Origin: JBAZWV01 sp041660225
GTDB taxonomy: Bacteria > Patescibacteriota > Patescibacteriia > 2-12-FULL-60-25
DNA length: 64,000 nucleotides
NCBI GenBank assembly: GCA_041660225.1
Contig: JBAZWV010000001.1
Coordinates: 310,001 to 374,000, forward strand
Direction: 5' to 3'
The notes beneath the pieces were generated by a model. That model saw only the letters and a list, made by a program, of their open reading frames with translations, had not been told where the DNA came from and ran no database searches. Numbering within the stretch: the first letter of the stretch is position 1; the number at the start of each line of letters is the position of its first letter. The position numbers were made by a program, and so were the translations under genes. Below are positions 1-8,970 of this stretch, piece by piece.

Positions 1-441
1 GGTATCGCGAGCCAGCTCAATTTCGAAGAATTTTTGTTGCTCTCCAAAGGTGAAGCGCGCGACACGAATTCCAAGGCGCGCATGTACATTCTCGCAAATG
101 CGATTGAAGCGATCATCGGTGCCGTCTACATGGACGGAGGCACAAAGGCAGCCGAAGTTTTTATCAACAAACACATTCTTTCGCATCTCCCCTTCATTCT
201 AAAAAACGAGCTCTACATCGATCCGAAGAGTCGCTTTCAGGAAACGGCACAGGAAATGCTCGGCGTCACGCCGTCATACAAAGTCCTCGAAGAAACCGGA
301 CCGGATCACAACAAGGAGTTCACCGTTGGCGTGTACCTCGAAAAAGAACTTGTCGCCGTTGGGAGAGGTTCGTCGAAGCAAGAAGCTCAGGTCGCGGCTG
401 CGCAGGCCGGTCTTGAAGCAAAGGGTTGGCTGACGAAATAA
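1..441 (+). CDS. rnc: Ribonuclease III, C-terminal part (5' end outside window)
   Basis: Reading frame 1 is open from the first base, so the N-terminus lies upstream of the window. The visible 146 residues contain the end of the endonuclease domain (NAIEAIIGAVYMDGG, with the conserved Glu and Asp of the metal site), a linker, and a dsRNA-binding domain starting near DPKSRFQETAQE and ending in a KQEAQVAAAQAGL helix. RNase III cuts double-stranded RNA during rRNA maturation and mRNA turnover in the cytoplasm. A rho-independent hairpin follows 24 bases after the stop codon. The family assignment is secure; the start and upstream partners cannot be seen. Confidence 0.95.
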   Translation, partial: GIASQLNFEEFLLLSKGEARDTNSKARMYILANAIEAIIGAVYMDGGTKAAEVFINKHILSHLPFILKNELYIDPKSRFQETAQEMLGVTPSYKVLEETGPDHNKEFTVGVYLEKELVAVGRGSSKQEAQVAAAQAGLEAKGWLTK

Positions 442-464
442 AACAGGATCGTTTTCTTATACAT

Positions 465-489
465 AAAAACGGGCTCATGGCCCGTTTTT
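465..489 (+). terminator. Rho-independent terminator after rnc
   Basis: Ten-base arms (AAAAACGGGC / GCCCGTTTTT) enclose a 5-base loop. The A and T runs make it usable from both strands, so it may also stop transcription of the minus-strand tRNA-Arg. Confidence 0.8.
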
Positions 490-493
490 ATTC

Positions 494-570
494 TGGTGCG
501 CCCCGAGAGGATCGAACTCCCGACCTCGTGGTTCGAAGCCACGCGCTCTATCCAACTGAGCTAGGGGCGC
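494..570 (-). tRNA. tRNA-Arg (anticodon TCG)
   Basis: A 7-bp acceptor stem pairs 564-570 with 498-504, the CCA end is encoded (494-496), and the T-loop is a normal TTCGATC. The anticodon loop CTTCGAA sits on a CGTGG/CCACG stem and gives anticodon TCG, which reads CGA codons. Total length is 77 nt. Confidence 0.95.
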
Positions 571-697
571 TCGTACAGAACGGGCCGAGCATAGTCGAAA
601 AACGCCTCTTTGTCCATACGTGAGATCCGATTGAACGCGTCGTACAAGCCTGCTACGGTTCTCATGCTCTCGTCCTTTACCCCTCACAGGAGGAAAG

Positions 698-922
698 ATG
701 TCGTCCACAAAAGACGATTCGTCACCACCATCCATCAAGGATGCGATCGAGATTCTGCGCGACTGGGACGCCGAAGGGCACTTTGGCACCGTCTCGGTTC
801 CACCCGCCAGACCCGATGAGCCCGACTCAGACACCTTTGAGGATGAGCTCACGATCCCTCAAGGCTACGAAAGTTACGTCGATGAGCTGGGGAACCGCTC
901 CATCCGGAAACGGGAATCCTAA
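698..922 (+). CDS. Small acidic hypothetical protein (74 aa)
   Basis: The ATG is preceded by a very good Shine-Dalgarno (AGGAGG at 688-693, five bases from the start), which is why I accept this short frame. The product is acidic and hydrophilic (runs such as DEPDSDTFEDE), with no signal peptide, membrane segment or cysteine motif. A second short frame starts one base after its stop codon, so the two are probably co-translated. I recognise no family. Confidence 0.6.
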   Translation: MSSTKDDSSPPSIKDAIEILRDWDAEGHFGTVSVPPARPDEPDSDTFEDELTIPQGYESYVDELGNRSIRKRES

Positions 923-923
923 G

Positions 924-1142
924 ATGCTGACGGTCAAAACGATTCTCCGTTGCATGAAAATGGATGAAGCACTCGGACGCAATCCGTTTGGCGGACTGTG
1001 TCATGACAAGAATCCCACTCCTCCATTTCGGCCTCGACCGCCTCCGCCGCCGAAATGCGAATCCGGATTCGATGTTGGGAAGTACGCCAACCCAATGTTG
1101 GATACACCGGAACGTCCCATCGAACACAAGACCCCTCTCTAA
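924..1142 (+). CDS. Small proline-rich hypothetical protein (72 aa)
   Basis: It starts at an ATG one base after the stop of the preceding small gene and ends inside a terminator hairpin. The product has a proline-rich middle (PTPPFRPRPPPPP) and two cysteines besides C10, and no obvious domain. Its own ribosome binding site is weak, so translation would depend on coupling. It could be an accidental frame; terminator placement and coupling are the support. Confidence 0.45.
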   Translation: MLTVKTILRCMKMDEALGRNPFGGLCHDKNPTPPFRPRPPPPPKCESGFDVGKYANPMLDTPERPIEHKTPL

Positions 1143-1165
1143 CTCCCCTCCCGGGAGTTTTTCTT
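1141..1165 (+). terminator. Terminator between convergent genes
   Basis: AACTCCC / GGGAGTT arms with a 5-base loop and a T-rich tail. It overlaps the stop codon of the small proline-rich gene and abuts the stop of the minus-strand DUF11 gene. Confidence 0.8.
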
Positions 1166-3074
1166 ATGGCTTTCTTACGACGCCCTTCCCGCTCGCATTT
1201 TCATCGTTCTCAAGATCGGTTGTGAGTGCCGGACTCGTTCGGACGATCGTTTCACCGATCACGCTGTCCGTGGCTTCAAAGCGGGTCTCACCGAGGAGTT
1301 TTGCAAAGCGATCCGCATCGGCTTCACCAGGAGTCAACGCGACATCGAAACCGACACGTTGTTCCGTGATGTCTTGCGGCATACGATTCAATGTCCACGT
1401 CACGGAGCGTGTCGCAGGGTCATAGACGACCTGTCCGGCGTCATCAATCGATTTTCCGGTCCAGGCAACGCCGTTTGGAAGCGTCGTGCGCAAGGTGAGA
1501 TTTGTGAGCTCGTGGAATGTTTTCGCGACCTTCCATTCGACGCGATATGTCGTTGTTTTCCCGACAACCGGTGGAAGCGGTCCCTCACCAAGCGGAGCAC
1601 CTTCTTCGGAGAAATACCGAACCTCTGCGTGGATATCGACGTCGCTAAGATACCGAAGCGTGATCGGCGCCGCGCGAACAATGCGGTTTACGGTTGTCGA
1701 ACCAACCTTTCGAATTTCCGCTTCGAGAATCGCGCGGACGACGAGACCCGAAGCACCAGCCGTACTCGGCAATGCGTTCACGGTAAATCCGATCGTTCCG
1801 TCTTCGCGCGGCGGCAAGCGTCCCAAAACCGCAACGCCCTGCTTGTTCCAGGTCAACGCATCTCCGCTTCGTGTTCCGCTTGAATGTTCGATAAGCGACG
1901 TCCAGTCGAAAAGAGAAGGAAGCGTTGTCGTCGGAGTCACCTGTTCCAACCGGAATCGAATACGGATATCCTCGAGATCTTCCGTGGCCGTATTCTCATA
2001 ACCAATCGCAAAACGGAGGACACCGCCATACCCGATGGTCATGTCCTGGTCCTGCCCATTCAACACGAGCTTGAGTGACAAATCACCGGCCAACACCGTG
2101 AACGACGTTTCGGTTTTTTGCGAAGCGAGAAATGATCCTTCATTGCTCCGATGTCCGGCTTCTGCAATCACGTGCGCTTCGCCCGATGCACCGGCGGCAA
2201 ACGTTCCAATCACGCTCACGGTCGTCGAGGCTCCTTGCACGATCGCTCCGATCGGCACGTACGCAACACGCCCATCCAATGCCGGTGTTCCCGTCACAGC
2301 TTCGCGCTGGAATCCTTCGGGAAGCGTGAACCGTGCGGTCAAATTTTCAAACGGATCCTGTCCTCGATTTTCAAGCGTGTAACGGATGACAACGCGATCA
2401 CCCGGAAGCACCTTCGGTGGCGTTTCAAGCGAGCCGACCAACACGCTGTCGCTATAATTCAACACTTTTGTGGCCAAAACATCGAAATCGGTATCAAACG
2501 AATCGGGCCGATACGTACCAACAACCTGGATTGCGGTGGCGGTTCCGAGTGCCCCTGTAAATGTCCCCCTGATTTTGATCGTTCCGCGTCCTTCGACGGG
2601 CAGCGCCCCCAAACTCCACACGAGTCCTTCCCCCGTCGGTTGCGGATCAAGACTTGCGACGACGAAATCCGTGGGAAAACTGATGCGCACGGAGGCAGCA
2701 GCAATCGGTTCGGACGTACGATTTTGATAGTTTACGAAATAGACGACTTCCTGTCCGAGCGAAATACGTTCCGGACCTTCGATCACCATCGCGAGACCCT
2801 GACCGGAAAATCCACGGAACGGTTTGAAGATCGAAAAGCCTGCCCACGCCGCCGCGACGAGTGTGACGACAAAAACGGCGACCGTCAGTCCGGCATACAA
2901 TAACCAACGCGAACGACGCGGTTCAAACGTCTTGAGATCCGGCATCGCGCCTCCTTCATTTTGAAATATTGCTTCAAGACCTTCTTCCACGGCACGTTCG
3001 TGACGCGCGTTCACCCCGCCCTCGACAGGACGCTTGATCAAACCCTTGGGTTCAGCACCGGATTTTTTTGGCAT
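1164..3074 (-). CDS. Membrane-anchored DUF11-type repeat protein (636 aa)
   Basis: An N-terminal cytoplasmic stretch of about 56 residues is followed by one membrane segment (about residues 57-80, WLLYAGLTVAVFVVTLVAAAW). A long extracytoplasmic region of beta-sandwich repeats follows, with repeated phrases such as 'VVIRYTLENRGQDPFENLTARFTLPEGF' shortened variants of which occur several times. This is the DUF11/CARDB style of surface protein seen in many Patescibacteria. The gene lies 9 bases downstream of the DUF4012 gene on the same strand and is probably co-transcribed with it and the glycosyltransferase upstream. The likely role is cell-surface structure or adhesion; no enzymatic motif is visible. 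Confidence 0.75.
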   Translation of the reverse strand: MPKKSGAEPKGLIKRPVEGGVNARHERAVEEGLEAIFQNEGGAMPDLKTFEPRRSRWLLYAGLTVAVFVVTLVAAAWAGFSIFKPFRGFSGQGLAMVIEGPERISLGQEVVYFVNYQNRTSEPIAAASVRISFPTDFVVASLDPQPTGEGLVWSLGALPVEGRGTIKIRGTFTGALGTATAIQVVGTYRPDSFDTDFDVLATKVLNYSDSVLVGSLETPPKVLPGDRVVIRYTLENRGQDPFENLTARFTLPEGFQREAVTGTPALDGRVAYVPIGAIVQGASTTVSVIGTFAAGASGEAHVIAEAGHRSNEGSFLASQKTETSFTVLAGDLSLKLVLNGQDQDMTIGYGGVLRFAIGYENTATEDLEDIRIRFRLEQVTPTTTLPSLFDWTSLIEHSSGTRSGDALTWNKQGVAVLGRLPPREDGTIGFTVNALPSTAGASGLVVRAILEAEIRKVGSTTVNRIVRAAPITLRYLSDVDIHAEVRYFSEEGAPLGEGPLPPVVGKTTTYRVEWKVAKTFHELTNLTLRTTLPNGVAWTGKSIDDAGQVVYDPATRSVTWTLNRMPQDITEQRVGFDVALTPGEADADRFAKLLGETRFEATDSVIGETIVRTSPALTTDLENDENASGKGVVRKP

Positions 3075-3083
3075 GATAAAGAG

Positions 3084-5723
3084 CTATTCTTGCGCGCCGG
3101 GTGGGACAAGAAGCGCTGCGACGACCTGATCGCGATCCCACACGCCTTCACGCGTGAGCTTGGCCGGTGTTTCGGAAAGTCCGCGCGACCACGCGACCTT
3201 CCATGATGCAGGGAAATTCACATTCGTCGTGATCTCGCGATCGATTTTTCCGGACTGACTTGTCAGCAGCATGAGATACGCCGCGCGAGCGGAATCCGCG
3301 TCTTCTGGCGAAGCCTCGATCTTGCGATATAAATCCGTCACGCGAAACGGTAGCCGGTATGTATATGTGATTGTTTGTGTTTCACCTGGATCCAACTGAA
3401 GCCAGCCTCCAAACACCGTTCGTGATCCTTCCTCCCCGACCGCGACACCTCCTGCTCCCAATCCCGCATGCGATTCAAGTGCGGCAAGATCCGGATCGGG
3501 AACATAATCATCATCCGGCTTCTTGAATAATTTTTCTGGTGGCGGTTCGAATCCGGATGCCGTCACGAGCTGACTCCCCTTGGGGACATATGCGCGGAGA
3601 TATGACACGTTGCGCACGCCACGAAAGAGTTCGCCTTTTGATCCGGTGTGCGTCCGTGTGAGTGTCACGGTGTCCACAACAGACCCGTCCGCCTGCACGT
3701 CGACGTTCACGTTCACGGACTCGTTGATGACACCGTCCGTTTTTTGTCCGGCAACGTTCGCCTCGATAAGCGCGAGGCTGTCTCCCGGTGTTTCCTTCAA
3801 CTCTCCGCTCCACCCGTAGCGCGATGCGACCGCCTGCTCTTCGTCATCCATGAGCGCGACCTGGATCTCCTTGGTTTCCATACCCTCGGACACGAGTGCG
3901 GCAACCGCAAGCCAATCTTCGCTCGTGAAGGTCTTCATGCGTTCGCGCATCGCATCGGCCAAATCACCGACAAATTTCTTCGGCATATTCGCGACACGGT
4001 CATATTCGATTTCGACGGACTTCTGCGTTTCGATCAGGAAGTTGGAACGATCGATAACTTTGCCATATTCCGGCATATCGATCGGTCCTGTGATATCCAG
4101 CAATTGTTCGACGAACGACGCATTGATCGCAATGACGCCATCCAAGGTTGGCTGTCCGGATTTGCTCCAGAACCAACGGATCTTTTCAGCGCTCGTCGGA
4201 AAATCCGGAAACCAGTTTGCGTCTTGGAACTGCCAGTGCGCATTGATGAGATGAAGCGGTTGCGGAGAGATGACGTGCGAAAGTAACTGTCCTTTTAGAT
4301 CATACGTTCCGCCAGGCGGGACGCGCATTTTTTTGATCTCGCCTCCGTCAAACACAACTTCGGCGACCGAACCCATGAATCCTCCCGTGGGACGCAGTTC
4401 GGTGTTGTTTTGAAAGACGAGCAAGAACGTGCGTGGGCGATCCTTGCCGCTGAGCGCCGCGAGAAGATCCGCCATGACAGCGAAGTCGCGGACGGACTGG
4501 GTGCCATCTTCAAGACCGGCAGCGAGTTTTGTGAACGCTTCACGCGTATCCTCCGGCAGACTTTCCGGATCGACAGTGGCCGCGGCTTTGGCCGCGTCCG
4601 TCAGGAGCGGAATCGCGGCGCGAGCGTAGGCACCGAGCACGTCGAGACGTTCATCAAGACCACGACCGGGATCGCTGAATACTTTTTCAAATGCGAGAGA
4701 GAGAAGGCGTCCTGCCTGGCTGGATTTGTCCCCAACTTCGAGGAGTGCGCGCGCCGATCGATACTGACGCGGCAATACCGATGCGATCCCGACAGCTAAG
4801 GCGCTCGATTGTGTCAGCGCCGCATCTGCTTCGCGAAACTTTCCGGAAGCACGCTTCAATGACTCGGCGGTTGAAGGCAACGATGAAACATCCGCCGACA
4901 GCAACTCCCCGACCGCGGCGTTTCCGGCACCTTCGGCGGCATCGCGCGTTTCCATTGCGGATCGATACACGGCGACGGCATTTGCCGGAAGCGTGACGAC
5001 GAGGAGTAATGCGACAAATCCCGCAAGCGTCCGCACGAGCGACAGCCGCGGAATGTCGACGATCTGCATGACTTCTTCGGCCGTATCCTCGACATGACGC
5101 TCGACGCGTTCAACGCGCTGAAACAATCCACTGATATCTTCGGTCACGTTTCGCAATGCGGATGTGATGCGATCAAATCCTCCATAGACCTGGGTATAGG
5201 CGAGAGCGAATTCGCGGGGCGTAAATTGTTCGGTAAAGACGTGCGTCTCATACGCATCGACGGCAAGATCCTGCGTCAACGTTCCGTACACCGCGACTTC
5301 GTTTGCGCGCGCTTCGGGTTCGTGGTCGTCGCCATACGCTTCATGAAGCGGCATGCGCTCATCCGTCCGTTCAACGCCCTGCCGAACCATCAGTCCACGG
5401 AGCGAAAGCACGTATGCGCTCCGAGGCCGCTCTTCGGCGTGGATGGCGATCGTCCGCTCACGATTCGTTTCCGACGAACGGACCATGAGACCCACGGTCG
5501 CGACGTCGAGATTCGCGATCCGATCCTCGATCACGTCCGGAACGTCTTCATGCAAAAAAATAACGGGTCGCTCCGACGGTGTCGTTTTCGCAGACGCACG
5601 CGGACGACGGGCGCGGCGGCGAACACCCTCCGCCGAAACCATGGTGATCCCGTCCTGTTCCAAAACACCGGCCAGTTGGGCTTCAAGATCCAGCGTGGAA
5701 GTTCGTTTTAGGCGTGGCGCCAT
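3084..5723 (-). CDS. DUF4012 domain envelope protein (879 aa)
   Basis: Residues 1-225 are a cytoplasmic, partly basic region, followed by one membrane segment (about 228-250), a long helical region, then the DUF4012 core with the signature FQNNTELRPTGGF at 437-449 and further conserved phrases (ANWFPDFPTSAEKIRWFW, LDGVIAINASFVEQLLDITGPI). DUF4012 proteins are common in CPR and Gram-positive bacteria and lie near cell-envelope glycan genes; their biochemical role is not established. The start overlaps the end of the upstream glycosyltransferase by 16 bases, which supports a surface-glycan context. The extended N-terminus before the membrane segment is longer than I expect for the family. Confidence 0.85.
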   Translation of the reverse strand: MAPRLKRTSTLDLEAQLAGVLEQDGITMVSAEGVRRRARRPRASAKTTPSERPVIFLHEDVPDVIEDRIANLDVATVGLMVRSSETNRERTIAIHAEERPRSAYVLSLRGLMVRQGVERTDERMPLHEAYGDDHEPEARANEVAVYGTLTQDLAVDAYETHVFTEQFTPREFALAYTQVYGGFDRITSALRNVTEDISGLFQRVERVERHVEDTAEEVMQIVDIPRLSLVRTLAGFVALLLVVTLPANAVAVYRSAMETRDAAEGAGNAAVGELLSADVSSLPSTAESLKRASGKFREADAALTQSSALAVGIASVLPRQYRSARALLEVGDKSSQAGRLLSLAFEKVFSDPGRGLDERLDVLGAYARAAIPLLTDAAKAAATVDPESLPEDTREAFTKLAAGLEDGTQSVRDFAVMADLLAALSGKDRPRTFLLVFQNNTELRPTGGFMGSVAEVVFDGGEIKKMRVPPGGTYDLKGQLLSHVISPQPLHLINAHWQFQDANWFPDFPTSAEKIRWFWSKSGQPTLDGVIAINASFVEQLLDITGPIDMPEYGKVIDRSNFLIETQKSVEIEYDRVANMPKKFVGDLADAMRERMKTFTSEDWLAVAALVSEGMETKEIQVALMDDEEQAVASRYGWSGELKETPGDSLALIEANVAGQKTDGVINESVNVNVDVQADGSVVDTVTLTRTHTGSKGELFRGVRNVSYLRAYVPKGSQLVTASGFEPPPEKLFKKPDDDYVPDPDLAALESHAGLGAGGVAVGEEGSRTVFGGWLQLDPGETQTITYTYRLPFRVTDLYRKIEASPEDADSARAAYLMLLTSQSGKIDREITTNVNFPASWKVAWSRGLSETPAKLTREGVWDRDQVVAALLVPPGAQE

Positions 5724-6838
5724 GGAGGCAAAGATTGATAGATCGCAAGCGTCCGTTCCGCCGTCGCTTTCCAGTCGTGCCGGGCGCGCAAGGAAGGCAG
5801 TGCGCGGGCCGTCTTTTCGCGGGCAGCGACGGGGTCACGTAGGACAGTTTCGATGGCGCGAAGTATATCAGTTCTGGAGCCTGATTGAAAGAAAAAAGCG
5901 GCATCCGGACCCAGCACTTCGGGAAGCGCTGCGGCATCGGAACAGACGACGGGACAACCGGCCTGAATTGCTTCAAGCGGAGGCAGTCCAAACCCCTCAA
6001 AACGTGACGGAAACACGAATGCGGCCGCGTCGCGGTACAGATCGTACAAATCCTCTTCTTTCACGTAGTCCAAAAAATCGATCCGGGGAAGTTTTCGATG
6101 ACGGACGTCGTCTTTGAGACGTCGCATGAACACGTCTTCGGCACCCGCGATCTTGAGTCGAAGTTCCGGATGTTGAAGCTCCAGATCTTTCCACGCATCC
6201 AGCAACAGATCGAGACCTTTATGCGGATACGCGGAACCGATGTAGAGCAGGTAGCGCGATTGAGGGGGTCGTGAATCCGTTGCATGCGGCGCAAACCGTT
6301 CATGCTTCCCCATCCCCTCACCCGTGACGACAATTTTTTTGGAGGCAAACGGATAAAAACGCTTGATGTCTTCGGCAACGAAATCTGTTGGGACGAGAAT
6401 CGCGTTCGCCTTGTGCATCGTCGCGAATACGGTTGCACGAAATCCGATCCGCTTTACGGCGGCGACGAGTGGACGACGCGTTGAGACGCGCGCACTCGAA
6501 GGTTCATGACGAAGCAACAAATCGTGAATCGTGACGACGAGATCGCCGTGCGTGAGTAACGGAACGTTCCAGTGCGGCACGTGAATCACATCAGCCTTCA
6601 GCGAACGCAAGACGCCCGGCATGCGCAACTGCTCCTGCACGCCGTACCACGGAATATTCGCAACGACCGTTTCGACGGATGGGTGCGATGAAAATGCGTG
6701 GATCGCATGCTGTGTCACGAGCACATATCGATGCTCCGGTGCGAGCGCCAAAAGAGCGCGGATCATCTCCTCCGTGTAACGCCCAATCCCCCGACTCGCC
6801 TTGGGGGTCATCATGCGTGCGTCGATGCCGATGCGCAT
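5708..6838 (-). CDS. Glycosyltransferase family 4 (376 aa)
   Basis: This is a typical GT-B retaining glycosyltransferase. The N-terminal acceptor domain starts MRIGIDARMM. The C-terminal nucleotide-sugar domain carries LLYIGSAYPHKGLDLLLDAW and the E-x7-E type motif in FPSRFEGFGLPPLEAIQAGCPVV (written here only as FEGFGLPPLEA). Such enzymes transfer a sugar from a nucleotide donor during polysaccharide or lipid-glycan assembly at the cytoplasmic face of the membrane. Donor and acceptor cannot be told from sequence. It is first in a three-gene unit with DUF4012 and DUF11 proteins. Confidence 0.88.
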   Translation of the reverse strand: MRIGIDARMMTPKASRGIGRYTEEMIRALLALAPEHRYVLVTQHAIHAFSSHPSVETVVANIPWYGVQEQLRMPGVLRSLKADVIHVPHWNVPLLTHGDLVVTIHDLLLRHEPSSARVSTRRPLVAAVKRIGFRATVFATMHKANAILVPTDFVAEDIKRFYPFASKKIVVTGEGMGKHERFAPHATDSRPPQSRYLLYIGSAYPHKGLDLLLDAWKDLELQHPELRLKIAGAEDVFMRRLKDDVRHRKLPRIDFLDYVKEEDLYDLYRDAAAFVFPSRFEGFGLPPLEAIQAGCPVVCSDAAALPEVLGPDAAFFFQSGSRTDILRAIETVLRDPVAAREKTARALPSLRARHDWKATAERTLAIYQSLPPWRHA

Positions 6839-6876
6839 GCTTCAAGGGTATGTGCCGAGAGAGTGAATGACAAGAA

Positions 6877-6903
6877 CAAAAAACGGCTCCGTTGTGGAGT
6901 CGT
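6877..6903 (-). terminator. Terminator after tRNA-Gly
   Basis: On the minus strand an ACGACTCC / GGAGCCGT hairpin (one G-T pair) is followed by six T residues. It lies directly beyond the CCA end of the tRNA. Confidence 0.75.
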
Positions 6904-6907
6904 CTTT

Positions 6908-6982
6908 TGGAGCGGGTAAGGGGAATCGAACCCCTCTCTCAACCTTGGAAGGGTCGCATAATAGCCACTATACGATACCCGC
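6908..6982 (-). tRNA. tRNA-Gly (anticodon TCC)
   Basis: The acceptor stem pairs 6976-6982 with 6912-6918, and CCA is encoded at 6908-6910. The anticodon loop CTTCCAA gives TCC. The T-loop is GTTCGATTC. Length is 75 nt. Confidence 0.95.
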
Positions 6983-7101
6983 TTGGATCTGGAATTGTCG
7001 GCGGCATCGTATCCGAATGAAGGTCGCTTGGCAATCCCGTCCCTCGACGAAACCCGCCGTTCCCGCTAGGATGGCGACGCTTAGGAAAAAGAAGTCCGAA
7101 T

Positions 7102-7178
7102 CGGGCTGTAGCGCAGTTGGCTAGCGCATCTGCTTTGGGAGCAGAGGGTCGTGGGTTCGAGTCCCACCAGCCCGACCA
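7102..7178 (+). tRNA. tRNA-Pro (anticodon TGG)
   Basis: It starts with CGGGCTG, pairing with CAGCCCG, and has an encoded CCA. The anticodon loop TTTGGGA between TCTGC/GCAGA gives TGG. Length is 77 nt. Confidence 0.95.
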
Positions 7179-7185
7179 ATAGAAT

Positions 7186-7209
7186 AGACTCCTCCAGGAG
7201 TCTGTTTTA
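7186..7209 (+). terminator. Terminator after tRNA-Pro
   Basis: AGACTCC / GGAGTCT arms with a 4-base loop, then GTTTTA. It separates tRNA-Pro from the following tRNA pair. Confidence 0.7.
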
Positions 7210-7235
7210 TTGTGAAGGGAGCGGGTTTCTGGCCC

Positions 7236-7264
7236 TTGCCATCCGGCCAAAAACGGGATACGAT
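7236..7264 (+). promoter_or_regulatory. Promoter-like site for the tRNA-Phe/tRNA-Ile unit
   Basis: TTGCCA and TACGAT hexamers are separated by 17 bases, ending 21 bases before tRNA-Phe. This is inferred from consensus only. Confidence 0.5.
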
Positions 7265-7285
7265 CCTGCCGCGTTAATGAGACGA

Positions 7286-7360
7286 GCCGAGGTAGCTCAG
7301 TGGTAGAGCAGAGGACTGAAAATCCTCGTGTCGCCAGTTCGATCCTGGCTCTCGGCACCA
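7286..7360 (+). tRNA. tRNA-Phe (anticodon GAA)
   Basis: Acceptor GCCGAGG pairs with TCTCGGC (last pair G-T), and CCA is encoded. The anticodon loop CTGAAAA sits on GAGGA/TCCTC. Length is 75 nt. It is one base from the next tRNA. Confidence 0.95.
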
Positions 7361-7361
7361 G

Positions 7362-7438
7362 GCGCGTGTAGCTCAGGTGGTTAGAGCGTCACACTGATAA
7401 TGTGAAGGTCCCTGGTTCGAGTCCAGGCACGCGCACCA
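7362..7438 (+). tRNA. tRNA-Ile (anticodon GAT)
   Basis: Acceptor GCGCGTG/CACGCGC with encoded CCA. The anticodon loop CTGATAA on TCACA/TGTGA gives GAT, which reads AUU and AUC. A second isoleucine tRNA for AUA lies at 19886-19960. Confidence 0.95.
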
Positions 7439-7440
7439 TG

Positions 7441-7468
7441 CAAAACATCCCCGCGCGGGGATGTTTTG
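7441..7468 (+). terminator. Bidirectional terminator after tRNA-Ile
   Basis: A 13-base perfect inverted repeat (CAAAACATCCCCG / CGGGGATGTTTTG) lies between the tRNA pair and the convergent kinase gene. Confidence 0.85.
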
Positions 7469-7509
7469 TTATAAAAAAGACCGTCCTCTTTCGAAACGGT
7501 CGTGAGTGT

Positions 7510-8823
7510 TTATAAACGCGGTCCTACGATCAGCAGGGTGATGCCAAGCGCAAGGAACAGACACGCGATACAGATTCCTATCACTCTCCATCGGAATGAA
7601 GATGTTGCGTGGACGGGTGAATGCTTCCATCCGGTCCAGGGTGACGGATATGACGTTTGACTCAGCACCCCTTGCGGCCAGTTGGACGCTGGGGGGCGCG
7701 ATGTCGCATGTCCGGTGAGAAGGGGCGTTGGAATCTCGACCGTCGGGATTTCCGGCGGACGGGCGCTAATCATCGCCGCATACGCTTCATAGCTCAGCGC
7801 AGCCGTCTGCGTTTGCTCCGAAGGACGTTCGACGACGTGCGCCTCAACGTCAGCGGATGGAACCATCAGAGGCCTGACACCGCTTCCGACATGCGCCGAT
7901 TCCGCAGCGAATTTTTCGAATGCGAAGCACATGGACTCGATGTCCTGAAACCGATCTTCGGGACGCTTTGCGAGCGCCCGGTCAAAGAAGGCGTCAACCT
8001 GCGCGGGCAACGACACGACGTGCCGGCTCGCTCGGATGTGCGGCTTCGTTACGATGTTCAAGACAAGCACGGCGAGCTTCCCATCGAAGGGTCTCGCGCC
8101 GGTCAGACAACGGTACAGAATGATACCGAGGGACCACAGATCGGATCGATGATCCACTTCCTGCGACATTGCCTGTTCCGGACTGACGTACTGCGGCGAG
8201 CCCAAGAGCATACCTTCCTGTGTGAGTTTCGCACCCATCCACAGGTCCTTCGCAATACCGAAGTCGAGAATCCGGACGATCTCGATTCCGTTCCGTTGCG
8301 AAAAAAAGATGTTGCTCGGCTTCAAATCCCGATGTACGAGGCATAACCCGTGCGCCTTGGCGAGTGCGGAGGCGATTCCTCGAAAGAGGACGTGCGTCTG
8401 ATCAAGATCCAGCTTTCCCTCGCGGGCAAGACGTTCCTGCAGACTTTCTCCGATGAGAAGCTCCATCGCGAAGTACGCGCATTCCAACCGAATCCCGTGA
8501 TCGTAGATCGGAACAAACGACTCGCCCGTAAGCTGCATCGCTATTTCGATCTCGCGTCGGAACCGAGCTTCGATCCGCTCACGACTCCCCCGTTCGAACG
8601 AAACGATCTTGAGCGCGACCATTCGTTTTCTCAGAAGATCGAAGGCGGCAAAAACCTGACTCGTTCCCCCTTGTCCGATCTTTCGTTCAAGACGGTAGCG
8701 ATCGGCGACTTCGACGCCGGGTACCCATGGGTCTTCGCGGACGGCCTCCCGCTCACCCGAAGACCACGAGGCAAGAACATCATCGTCGTCCGTGGGCGGA
8801 GGAGACTTCATCCGATGAGCCAT
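7510..8823 (-). CDS. Tail-anchored eukaryotic-type Ser/Thr protein kinase (437 aa)
   Basis: The kinase domain spans about residues 43-300 and has every catalytic element: Gly-rich loop GQGGTS (50-55), ATP lysine in ALK (K72), catalytic loop HRDLKPSN (164-171), DFG (187-189) and SPEQ (214-217). A proline/serine-rich linker of about 100 residues follows, then one membrane segment (about 413-433) ending only four residues before the C-terminus. Most bacterial kinases of this type have an extracellular sensor after the membrane segment; here it is absent. The start is backed by a GGGG Shine-Dalgarno six bases upstream. Such kinases are not frequent in CPR, so transfer is possible. It appears monocistronic. 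Confidence 0.92.
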   Translation of the reverse strand: MAHRMKSPPPTDDDDVLASWSSGEREAVREDPWVPGVEVADRYRLERKIGQGGTSQVFAAFDLLRKRMVALKIVSFERGSRERIEARFRREIEIAMQLTGESFVPIYDHGIRLECAYFAMELLIGESLQERLAREGKLDLDQTHVLFRGIASALAKAHGLCLVHRDLKPSNIFFSQRNGIEIVRILDFGIAKDLWMGAKLTQEGMLLGSPQYVSPEQAMSQEVDHRSDLWSLGIILYRCLTGARPFDGKLAVLVLNIVTKPHIRASRHVVSLPAQVDAFFDRALAKRPEDRFQDIESMCFAFEKFAAESAHVGSGVRPLMVPSADVEAHVVERPSEQTQTAALSYEAYAAMISARPPEIPTVEIPTPLLTGHATSRPPASNWPQGVLSQTSYPSPWTGWKHSPVHATSSFRWRVIGICIACLFLALGITLLIVGPRL

Positions 8824-8970
8824 GCGGATCCCCTTTCGTTGACGTTGTTATATCAAAGAACCGTGGGTAGCATAGTCCGCACGGACAGAATCAGGCAACT
8901 CGACGCATGGGGCACCCGAACGATTCCTTCAGAAATCTCGCGTGTAGAGGAGAAAAATCTTCTTCAAAGA

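Noticed and set aside
2151..2903. Plus-strand open frame across the DUF11 gene
   Set aside because: Composition typical of an antisense shadow; no start signal.
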